Part shown: one piece after another, positions 28,555 to 37,051 of the stretch
Position numbering within the stretch: position 1 is the stretch's first letter
How the letters are laid out: each line of letters opens with the position of its first letter
Assembly: GCA_937959275.1 (NCBI GenBank)
Contig: CALGLU010000018.1
Location: 145,703-209,702, forward strand
From: an uncultured Saprospiraceae bacterium
Lineage (GTDB): Bacteria > Bacteroidota > Bacteroidia > Chitinophagales > Saprospiraceae
Direction of reading: 5' to 3'
DNA length: 64,000 nt
Program-made: the position numbers and the translations under genes
The notes under the pieces: generated by a model
What the model was told of the DNA's origin: nothing
The model's database searches: none
Seen by the model: only the letters and a program-made list of their open reading frames with translations

Positions 28555-31017
28555 ATGATCAATCACATTATTAAAGCATCCATTATTTTTATTCTTTTAC
28601 TGTCCTATTCTGCCTTATCTGGACAGCAGCGTACGGGCACACAAATTTTTAAAAATGGTGTAGAACTTGAACGGTGCGGAATGGAGACAGCTCTAAACAA
28701 TCGATTTGCTAAAGACCCTTCTTTATATAAACGATTCTTAGACAATCAGAATAAATTACATCGTCGGGTTACGAATAGAGTTGCTTGTACAGGAACAAAC
28801 GAAGTGGCTATTCCATTAGCATTTCACTTTGACAATTCATTTTCGTGTGCTGATGAGGCATGTATGCTAGTTGCAATCCAAGATGAAATCGATGCTTTAA
28901 ATATTGCTTTTTCAGATAATAGCTCTTCTCCAAATGCAACGAATTGCACAGCTGCATACTCTGCTATCTCAAATGGTACATGCATTAGTTTTTACCTTGC
29001 TGAGCCGCCTGGATGTGCAGATGCGGCAACGACAGCATGTAATGCAGCAATCTCAATCGGAGAATTTGTGGGAGGTTATGAAGCCGGTGGTTCTGGAGCT
29101 GGTACGTGTTGGGATGACTACTTAAATATTTTCATCCAACCAGCTGCAGGTACACTTTTAGGTGTTGCTGATCAAATTCCTGACGGATTGCCGGCGAGTG
29201 GACCAGGAGAAGGCGTATCTGTCGGTGCAGCATATTTTGGTGGATCAAGTGGAGCTTGTGCACCATTCAATACGGATCCAACATTTGATGAAGGAAAAAC
29301 ACTGATTCATGAAGTCGGTCATTATCTAGGACTATTTCATACATTTCAAGGCGGTTGTCAAGATGAACCAAACAACACGTTTGGCGGTGTAGACATAACT
29401 GTAGGAGATACACCAGCTCAGCAAACATCGTTCGAGGGCTGCCCTACTGGCTGCGTTAATTCTGGTTGTGGAGGCAGCCAGCAGACTGCTAACTTCATGA
29501 ACTATACAGATGATGCTTGTATGGATCTCTTTTCTGAAGGGCAGGCTGTAGCCATGAATATAGTCGCAAATGGTTTATTTGGTAGTTTATCTATCCCAGC
29601 AGGAGATATTATGGCTGGTGATTTACTTGGTTTATGTCCTTCAGGTGCCTGCCAATTGATTTGTCCATCTACAGTGAATACAATGATTAGTAGCGTCTTA
29701 GATTTTTGTGATGATAGTGGTATGTTGACCTTATCGGAATCTGGAATTAGTTTAGACGAATCTTCTGATGCTGTTTACTCTTGGTCTACGGATGATTATT
29801 TATCTGCGGGTGGGACAGCAATTGCATCAAATACTGTTGGACCTTTGACAACTGCACCATGTACAATTACCAGTCAAGTCTATTACTTAAATGTTGATTG
29901 CGGCACCACACCGTTACTAGCTACACTTGATGGAGGTACTATTAAAGTAAATGTTTATCCTGGAGCTCCAGCTGATTTATCTAGCTTAGTTATGATTACA
30001 GGTGAAAATACATGCGATGAGCCAATAGTGACCGCTATAACTGGATGCGAAAATTACATTTCAATTACTCCTGATGCAACAAACCCAACATTCCCAGTGA
30101 GTGCTGGAGATATGGGCATATCCGGCTATTCCTTAGCATATATTTCAGATCCGGCAGGTCCAGATTGTTGTGTTGATGAAGCAGGTCAGGAGTTGATTAT
30201 AAACGGTGACTTTGAAGCGGGGACTGCACCCTGGGTTGAGCTTGAAGAGGCTCCAATAGGCACACCAATATCTTTTGGAGTCATTGGTGTTTCTGGCGGT
30301 TATTTAAATGGTTCAGATGATGCGTGGTTTGGTGGATGGGGCACGGAGACTGGACAAAGCTCAGTCCTGTCTTCCTATTTATCCATAAGCCAAGATATCA
30401 CGATACCTTCAACTTGTTCAAGCGCAACATTGAGTTTTGATTATGAAGCGTTCTGCAATGGAAATGCAAGTATTGTATTTAATGTAATCGTAGGTGGAGT
30501 AACAGTTGCAAGTTTTGATTGTAGTGCAGGATCAGGGAACTTTAGCATTGACCTGTTGGTTTCAGGCGTATCACCAGGCCTTAACACTTTGTTATTTGAA
30601 GGTATAGAAGATGATCCGAACCCTAGAAACAATGATGATTCAGGCAACTTTTTTATTGATAACTTGATGCTAGTTAGTGGCAATTGCCCAAGCACAACAT
30701 GCGAATTGGCCATTACTGCAAATTATGATTGTGTAGCATGCCCCACTTGTTACACGAACTTAACACACGATTCAGCCTGTGATCTACAAACTTTAGAAAC
30801 GGGAGTTGTAGATTATGAATCAAGTGACTGGATTGCAACAGGAGATAACACACTTATACAAACTGGCGCACAAGTAGATTATGACGCCACAGATTATATT
30901 GAATTAAACGGTACACTTGATCATACATTTGAGGTTGAAGCAGGAGCTATTTTCCATGCCTTTATTGATGGTTGTGGAGGCAATATGATTCGTATAGAAA
31001 ACTCTAGGAATGAATAA
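28555..31017 (+). CDS. Secreted M43 metalloprotease with jelly-roll-like module and shared Cys-ended C-terminal domain
   Basis: An 820-residue protein with signal peptide (YSALSGQQ cleavage region). The M43 zinc motif HEVGHYLGLFH is at 252-262, with Met-turn NFMNYTDDACMDLF. A Cys-containing beta region (about 370-540) is followed by a module starting ELIINGDFEAG and ending FFIDNLML (about 547-710), the pattern of galactose-binding-like/MAM-like carbohydrate or protein binding domains. The last 65 or so residues contain FEVEAGAIFHAFIDGCGG, the C-terminal domain shared with five other proteins here; a short tail (NMIRIENSRNE) follows the Cys. Likely a secreted endopeptidase. It precedes another M43 protease. 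Confidence 0.88.
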   Translation: MINHIIKASIIFILLLSYSALSGQQRTGTQIFKNGVELERCGMETALNNRFAKDPSLYKRFLDNQNKLHRRVTNRVACTGTNEVAIPLAFHFDNSFSCADEACMLVAIQDEIDALNIAFSDNSSSPNATNCTAAYSAISNGTCISFYLAEPPGCADAATTACNAAISIGEFVGGYEAGGSGAGTCWDDYLNIFIQPAAGTLLGVADQIPDGLPASGPGEGVSVGAAYFGGSSGACAPFNTDPTFDEGKTLIHEVGHYLGLFHTFQGGCQDEPNNTFGGVDITVGDTPAQQTSFEGCPTGCVNSGCGGSQQTANFMNYTDDACMDLFSEGQAVAMNIVANGLFGSLSIPAGDIMAGDLLGLCPSGACQLICPSTVNTMISSVLDFCDDSGMLTLSESGISLDESSDAVYSWSTDDYLSAGGTAIASNTVGPLTTAPCTITSQVYYLNVDCGTTPLLATLDGGTIKVNVYPGAPADLSSLVMITGENTCDEPIVTAITGCENYISITPDATNPTFPVSAGDMGISGYSLAYISDPAGPDCCVDEAGQELIINGDFEAGTAPWVELEEAPIGTPISFGVIGVSGGYLNGSDDAWFGGWGTETGQSSVLSSYLSISQDITIPSTCSSATLSFDYEAFCNGNASIVFNVIVGGVTVASFDCSAGSGNFSIDLLVSGVSPGLNTLLFEGIEDDPNPRNNDDSGNFFIDNLMLVSGNCPSTTCELAITANYDCVACPTCYTNLTHDSACDLQTLETGVVDYESSDWIATGDNTLIQTGAQVDYDATDYIELNGTLDHTFEVEAGAIFHAFIDGCGGNMIRIENSRNE

Positions 31018-31051
31018 CATGACGTAGATATTTTGTTTTATAGACTACAAT

Positions 31052-31087
31052 AAAAGGAAGCCTAATTTTAGTTCTAGGCTTCCTTTT
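31052..31087. terminator. Terminator between the two M43 protease genes
   Basis: AAAAGGAAGCCTA (31052-31064) pairs perfectly with TAGGCTTCCTTTT (31075-31087) around a 10-nt loop. The flanking A and T runs make it work in either direction. It shows the two M43 genes are separate transcription units. Confidence 0.85.
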
Positions 31088-31225
31088 CTTATTTTAAGCC
31101 GTGATCATTTATCAATCTTCTCACATTATAAAAGAGTGTTAAAATTCACAATCAAATAGAGGAATTCGAAATATGAATCATCGTAAGAAAGTAATACCGA
31201 ATCTAATACGCTACACTGTATCTAT

Positions 31226-34200
31226 ATGAATATGATTATGACGATTAAGCACTGTTTGCTGTTGATTTTGATGTTTGTGCTACAAAATCAAGCGATAGCT
31301 CAAAAACCAGATATCATTCGATGCGGAACAGTAGAGCACAACGAATATTTAAGATCTCAGCATCCATCTCTAAGCAATACTGCGGAATTCGAAAAGTGGA
31401 TGGCTCAACGTATCAGCGAAATCAAACGTCTGAATGACCATAAACCAAATCCAGAAAATCAAAAGTATGGTATTCAGAAATATGTTATACCAATCATATT
31501 TCACATCATTCATAATGGAGAAGCAGTTGGCGCAACTCCAAATATCGCAGCACAATACATCGATGCTCAACTCGAGCAACTTAACCTTGATTTTGCTAAT
31601 TTATCGGGCTCTTCCTATGGTGTAGCTGCTGATGCGGAAATCCAATTTTGTGCCGCCAAAATAGATCCTGATGGAAATTGCTTAGCTGAGCCTGGCATTA
31701 ATCGAATAAACAGAAATGATCTAGGCCTAAATGCTCCCCCTTATAGTGATACCTATTTTAACACTTCAATCAAACCAAACAGCCAGTGGAATCCAGATCA
31801 TTATTTAAATATCTGGACAGGAGATTTATCTGGCTTATTAGGTTTTGCACAACTTCCAGAAGCCAGTTATCTCGAAGGAATTCATAATAACAATGGCCTA
31901 GCTATCACAGATGGTTGCGTTATAAAATATTCTGCAATTGGAAGTGTTGCTGTACCCTTTCCGTCAGGAAATGAATTCAATTTAGGCAGAACCTTAACTC
32001 ATGAAATTGGCCACTTTTTGGGACTTCGCCATACTTGGGGAGATGGAGCTTGTGATAAGGACGATTTTTGTGAAGATACACCTCGACAAGGAAATAGTTC
32101 ATCTGGTTGCCCTGTTGGTAATGATTCATGCTCAAGTGAACCAGGCTTAGATATGGTAGAAAATTACATGGATTACTCGAATGACGATTGTATGCACACC
32201 TTTACAGCAGATCAGCGAGACAGGATGCTTGTTGTCATGGATCCTGAACTAGGCAGCGTGCGAAGGGCATCACTCAATGATTCTCCTGCTTGTGGCTGTG
32301 CACCTGATGCTGCATTCAGTCCAACTGGAAATATAACCGTGTGTTCATCAACAAACACAATTCAGTTCTTAAACGAAAGTGTGCGGACAGAAAGTAATAG
32401 TACATTCTCATGGACATTTTCTGGTGCTGGTGTTTCTCCATCAAATTCCAATCTTGAAAATCCAACAGTAACCATTAGCACCGCAGGTAACTTAACGGTC
32501 AAACTCACAGTAACAACAAATAACGGATCAGATACAACAGGACCTACAAATATAATTGTGAATACAGTTGCATCCGCTCCTTCTAGCCCGGCTCTTAATT
32601 CTCCGGCAAATACAACAATCCAAACCTCACTCTCTCCTACCTTGTCTTGGTCTTCTGTTCCAACAGCAGATAATTATTTTATAGAAGTAGCAACTGATCC
32701 TGCTATGACCTCCATCATTCTAGCTAATTTAGTTAGTTCCACTATGAGTTCTGTTTATGGTCTTAGTCCCTTGACAACCTATTATTGGAGAGTCATACCA
32801 GTAAACGACTGCAATTCAAATACTATATATACAGGCAACAGTTCGGCTATTTGGTCTTTTGAAACAATTAATACCAGTTGTACCAATTATACTGCCACTG
32901 ATACACCTAAAGTCATATCATCTTCTGGAGCACCTACTGTAAGCTCTGTTATAACAATGCCAAGTGGACTCGGATCAATCGCCAATTTTAAACTATCAAA
33001 GCTGTCATTAGAACACAGTTATGTGTCAGATTTAACCATCAGTCTAAAAAGTCCTGATGGCATTTCTGCCTTACTTGTCAGAGAAATATGTGGTTCGAGC
33101 GATGATTTAAATTTAATCTTTGACGATGGGGGTAATCCAAATTCAAGTATCCCGTGTCCACCAACTGACGGCAATGCATATCAAGCGCAGTCTCCATTTG
33201 CCATTTTTAATGGTACGGATCCAGCTGGAGATTGGACCTTAACGATCAGCGATGCAGCAAGTTTTGATGGTGGCCAACTCTTATGTTGGGAGATAGACGT
33301 CTGCACAGAAGACGTATTGACTTGCCCTGGATCATTGACAGTCTCTACGACATCTAATAATGTCAGCTGTTTTGGACAGAGTGCCGGTATTGTATCTGCA
33401 ACTCCTTTTGGAGGGAATACACCGTATTCATATGTATGGCAGAATAGCATGGGTCAATCAGTTGGAACAACTGCAACTGTCATTGATCTACCAGCTGATA
33501 CGTACACTGTATTTTTGACAGACGGTAATGGTTGTGTTGTTCAAGACAATACCGTCGTATCTCAACCACAAAGTGCGCTAAGCAATACAGCAATGCCGAA
33601 ACATGTCTCTTGCTATGTAGGAAATGATGGTACGATATCAAATATGACCGTTGGCGGTACGGGGACCTATACATATAATTGGTCAACTGGAGCCACTAGT
33701 CAAAATATCTCTAACCTTGCAGCAGGGATATACACACTGACAATTACGGATGGCAATAATTGCACTGTCACTGAAACGATCAACATAACACAACCATCTG
33801 CTCCACTTAGCATTACAGAAACAATTAACCACATTGATTGTGCTGGAAATAATTCTGGCAATATTATACTTTCTGTTTCAGGAGGAACAGCAGGCTATAC
33901 GTATGCATGGTCTAATGGAGCAACAACAAGTTCAATTAATACAATTACGGCCAACACCTACACAGTCACCGTCTCAGATGCGAATTCATGCACGATCACT
34001 GACACCTATATTGTGACAGAACCATCACAACAGCTATCCCTGTTATTGCAAACAAAAACAGATGTTAGTTGTAATGGCAATTCAGATGGCGAACTTGACG
34101 TACAAATCTCAGGAGGAACTATACCTTATGCGATCAATTGGTCGAATGGAGCATCAGGACAATATATTCAAAATTTAGCCGCCGCTCAATACACGATCAC

Positions 34201-35383
34201 CGTTACAGACGATAACGGATGTAGTGTGTCAGCCAACTGGACAATCACAGAACCTACTCCATTGGATATGAGTTTTAGTGCAGTCTCCGCTGTGATTTGC
34301 AACAACGAAATAAATGGTACCGCAACAGCTAGTGCTTCAGGAGGCACAGGCCCATATGGCTATGCTTGGAGTTCGGGTGAAACGAGCCCTTCAGCATCCA
34401 ATCTGGCAGCTGGGATAAACACTGTGACGATCACAGACGATCACAATTGCACATTGATAGAAACGATCAACATTGGTGAACCAACAGCTATTACAATTAC
34501 AATAGATCAAGTCAATCAAACAACATGTCCCAACAGTTCTGACGGTTTGATTACTGTATCTGCTTCTGGCGGAACCGGTTCAATCATGTTGAATTGGTCA
34601 ACGGGGTCAACAAACCAAACTATTGCAAATTTATCAGCAGGTGTGTATGCAGTAACTGCAACCGATCTTAACGGATGTGAACAAATAATATCAGTGACGA
34701 TCGCAGATCCTGTGATTAGTATTGGCACAACAACAAGTCCACCTAGCTGTCAAGGTAATGCAGATGGATCAGCAAGTGTCATGATTAGTGGAGGTCAAAG
34801 TCCGTATACTTATTTGTGGTCAACTGGAGACACTCAGTCAACGATAACCAATAAAATTGCTGGCACCTATTCAGTAAGTATTGAAGATGATAATGGCTGT
34901 CAGTTTACAGAAATCTTAACAATCCCACCTGCTACTTTATCAGTGATCAGTTCGGCAAGCAACTTGACATGTCAGAGTAATTCAAATGGGACATTATGGG
35001 CTTTAGCCTCTGGAGGAGTAGCGCCATATACGTATGAATGGAAAGATAGCAACGGTACAGTGGTCGCACAAAATGGATTACCAGCGGGTACCTATACTCT
35101 AATTGCATCAGACGCGAATGGATGCATGGTCACTACATCTGCTACCATTAATACACCAGTCAACGAGTTTACCAATGCCAATAATAACAAACTTACAGGG
35201 CAACAAGGTAACTCTGTCGATTATGAAGTCGATGGTAAAATAGAATCAAACCAAATCATTGACTCAAATGGCAATGCAGTCGATTATGATTCGGGCATTA
35301 GTATTGAGATGGAAGCGGGATTTGAAGTTAAAATCGGTTCACTTTTCCATGCTTTTATTGACGGGTGCGGTGGGACGATGTAA
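31226..35383 (+). CDS. Secreted M43 metalloprotease with PKD, Fn3-like, P-domain and eight SprB repeats
   Basis: A 1385-residue protein with signal peptide (LQNQAIAQ). The M43 motif HEIGHFLGLRH is at about 259-269, with ENYMDYSNDDCMHTF as the Met-turn region. Next are a PKD-like domain (about 356-452, FSWTFSGAG), an Fn3-like domain (about 453-552), and a proprotein-convertase P-like domain (about 556-695, SDLTISLKSPDG, DPAGDWTLTISD). Eight SprB repeats (about 705-1312) have patterns like C-G--DG, SGGT-PY-Y-WS-G and G-YT--VTD-NGC. The C-terminal domain ends FHAFIDGCGGTM, shared with five other proteins here. SprB repeats occur in gliding adhesins, so a role at the moving or adhesive surface is plausible. 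Confidence 0.9.
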   Translation: MNMIMTIKHCLLLILMFVLQNQAIAQKPDIIRCGTVEHNEYLRSQHPSLSNTAEFEKWMAQRISEIKRLNDHKPNPENQKYGIQKYVIPIIFHIIHNGEAVGATPNIAAQYIDAQLEQLNLDFANLSGSSYGVAADAEIQFCAAKIDPDGNCLAEPGINRINRNDLGLNAPPYSDTYFNTSIKPNSQWNPDHYLNIWTGDLSGLLGFAQLPEASYLEGIHNNNGLAITDGCVIKYSAIGSVAVPFPSGNEFNLGRTLTHEIGHFLGLRHTWGDGACDKDDFCEDTPRQGNSSSGCPVGNDSCSSEPGLDMVENYMDYSNDDCMHTFTADQRDRMLVVMDPELGSVRRASLNDSPACGCAPDAAFSPTGNITVCSSTNTIQFLNESVRTESNSTFSWTFSGAGVSPSNSNLENPTVTISTAGNLTVKLTVTTNNGSDTTGPTNIIVNTVASAPSSPALNSPANTTIQTSLSPTLSWSSVPTADNYFIEVATDPAMTSIILANLVSSTMSSVYGLSPLTTYYWRVIPVNDCNSNTIYTGNSSAIWSFETINTSCTNYTATDTPKVISSSGAPTVSSVITMPSGLGSIANFKLSKLSLEHSYVSDLTISLKSPDGISALLVREICGSSDDLNLIFDDGGNPNSSIPCPPTDGNAYQAQSPFAIFNGTDPAGDWTLTISDAASFDGGQLLCWEIDVCTEDVLTCPGSLTVSTTSNNVSCFGQSAGIVSATPFGGNTPYSYVWQNSMGQSVGTTATVIDLPADTYTVFLTDGNGCVVQDNTVVSQPQSALSNTAMPKHVSCYVGNDGTISNMTVGGTGTYTYNWSTGATSQNISNLAAGIYTLTITDGNNCTVTETINITQPSAPLSITETINHIDCAGNNSGNIILSVSGGTAGYTYAWSNGATTSSINTITANTYTVTVSDANSCTITDTYIVTEPSQQLSLLLQTKTDVSCNGNSDGELDVQISGGTIPYAINWSNGASGQYIQNLAAAQYTITVTDDNGCSVSANWTITEPTPLDMSFSAVSAVICNNEINGTATASASGGTGPYGYAWSSGETSPSASNLAAGINTVTITDDHNCTLIETINIGEPTAITITIDQVNQTTCPNSSDGLITVSASGGTGSIMLNWSTGSTNQTIANLSAGVYAVTATDLNGCEQIISVTIADPVISIGTTTSPPSCQGNADGSASVMISGGQSPYTYLWSTGDTQSTITNKIAGTYSVSIEDDNGCQFTEILTIPPATLSVISSASNLTCQSNSNGTLWALASGGVAPYTYEWKDSNGTVVAQNGLPAGTYTLIASDANGCMVTTSATINTPVNEFTNANNNKLTGQQGNSVDYEVDGKIESNQIIDSNGNAVDYDSGISIEMEAGFEVKIGSLFHAFIDGCGGTM
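33340..35160 (+). repeat. Eight SprB repeats
   Basis: Eight consecutive units of about 70-75 residues (210-230 bp), each with an N-terminal Cys, an SGG-type turn, a W-S-G strand and a closing T(V/I)TD-NGC. The similarity is clear in protein and diverged at DNA level. Confidence 0.85.
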
Positions 35384-35494
35384 GATAAATCTGAATGAAC
35401 CAATAGTTGTTTAGTTTACCTGGGCCCTTCTACTCTCAGTGGAAGACCTCTTTTTTATTTCAATTTCTTATCTTATGTGCAAATACACATTCTG

Positions 35495-36784
35495 ATGAGA
35501 AATCCACTATTCATGCTTTTACTTTTTGTACTGACGGCATGCTCAACAACGCAACCTGCACCAGTAGCCACTACACGAGTTCAAAGCTCGTCAGTTGCTG
35601 AGAATAACGGCATGTCAGAAGAGCGATTAGCCCGCATAGATGCGATGTGTGAAAAAGCGCTTAAGGACAATGATCTGCCAGGTATTGTAGCGCTGATTCA
35701 AAGAAATGGTGAAGTAGTTTATCATAAAGCTTTTGGATATGCGGATGCATCAAAGACAGCACTTAAAAAGGATGCCATATTCAGAATTGCTTCTCAAACA
35801 AAAGCCATTACGTCCACTGCTGTTATGATGTTATGGGAACAGGGGCTTTTTAGATTAGATGATCCCATTGAAAATTATATACCAGCATTTAAAAATGTCA
35901 CGGTTCTGGATTCGTTTATCGAAAGTGATAGCAGTTTCATCGCATCACCAGCAAAGAAAAAAATAACAATCAGACATCTGCTGACGCACACTTCTGGCCT
36001 TGGTTACGGTGTCATAGACGGCGATCCGCGATTTAAAAAAATGTATGCAAAGACAGGAATCACCGATTTATTTACAACTAAAAACATCAGCATTGAAGCC
36101 AGCGTAAAAAAATTAGCAGCACTTCCTCTCCATCATGAGCCAGGAGAAAAATTCACTTACAGCGAGGGGTTAGATGTCCTAGGTTACTTTATTGAAATCA
36201 TCTCTGGCCAACACTTTGATGACTATTTGCGCGAGCATATTTTTGATCCTTTAGACATGGACGATACATGGTTTTATTTACCCGAAAGTAAATACAATCG
36301 TCTCGTCAATATCCAGAAAAAAGAAAATGATTCTTGGGTCAACTTCCCCACAACATTTTATGATCCTGACTATCCAAAAAAAGGCGCTAAACGATTTTTC
36401 TCTGGAGGGGCCGGACTATCAAGCACAGCAACAGATTATGCTACATTCCTCCAAATGTATTTAAATGGCGGTACGTATAATGGCCACCGTCTTTTGAGTA
36501 GGACGACTATCCAATCTATGATGGGCAATCAGATTGGAGACTTATGGGGAGATACTGGTAAGTATTATGGTTTGGCATTTGGTGTTGTCGATGATAAGGG
36601 ACAAGCTCAGGGTGGCAATGGGAGTATAGGGACATTTGATTGGGGAGGTTATTTTAATACTCAATATTTCGCAGACCCAAAAGAGCAAGTTATCGGTATT
36701 CTAATGAAGCAGACACAGGGGCCAACTACCGATGACACAGGTTGGCAATTCAGGCAATTGGTATTTCAGGCGATTGCTGATTAG
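35495..36784 (+). CDS. Beta-lactamase-fold serine hydrolase lipoprotein
   Basis: A 429-residue protein. The ATG at 35495 starts a lipoprotein signal peptide (LFVLTAC); the GTG at 35477 is less likely. It has the class C/PBP4-like serine motif SQTK near residue 100 and the second motif Y-S-E (YSEGLDVLGY). A GGAGLSSTATDYATF segment is typical of this serine hydrolase family (PF00144). Members include esterases, D-amino-acid peptidases and carboxypeptidases; true beta-lactamase activity should not be assumed. The lipoprotein anchor places it in the envelope, and it precedes the S9 peptidase lipoprotein gene. Confidence 0.9.
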   Translation: MRNPLFMLLLFVLTACSTTQPAPVATTRVQSSSVAENNGMSEERLARIDAMCEKALKDNDLPGIVALIQRNGEVVYHKAFGYADASKTALKKDAIFRIASQTKAITSTAVMMLWEQGLFRLDDPIENYIPAFKNVTVLDSFIESDSSFIASPAKKKITIRHLLTHTSGLGYGVIDGDPRFKKMYAKTGITDLFTTKNISIEASVKKLAALPLHHEPGEKFTYSEGLDVLGYFIEIISGQHFDDYLREHIFDPLDMDDTWFYLPESKYNRLVNIQKKENDSWVNFPTTFYDPDYPKKGAKRFFSGGAGLSSTATDYATFLQMYLNGGTYNGHRLLSRTTIQSMMGNQIGDLWGDTGKYYGLAFGVVDDKGQAQGGNGSIGTFDWGGYFNTQYFADPKEQVIGILMKQTQGPTTDDTGWQFRQLVFQAIAD

Positions 36785-37051
36785 CGCTTTGGTATGTGGG
36801 AGAGAGGCTGACATCCCACAGTGATCGTCGTGAATGGTGGGATTGAATGTTGAATTTTTAATTTTAATTGTTGATATTGACCTTACCTGTCGGTAATTAG
36901 ATCTTGAATTTCTTAGCTATATTCTCATTTGTCTATGAATTAGATGGATTAATCTTAATCATTTACAAAATCCGTAAAAGACATCTAGATTTGGGCGTGA
37001 AATATTTCATCTCTAGAATTCCTATATACTTTAATTAAAATCTTAACTCTT

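Noticed and set aside
33340..35160. Regularly spaced repeats that might suggest a CRISPR-like array
   Set aside because: They are in frame, 210-230 bp long and diverged at DNA level; they encode SprB repeats.
35495..36784. Antibiotic-resistance beta-lactamase
   Set aside because: It has the SxxK fold motifs, but the family is mostly esterases and peptidases and nothing here indicates drug resistance.
36795..36820. TGTGGGA/TCCCACA hairpin after the beta-lactamase-fold gene as a terminator
   Set aside because: Only seven pairs, a 12-nt loop and no T run follow, so termination is not convincing.
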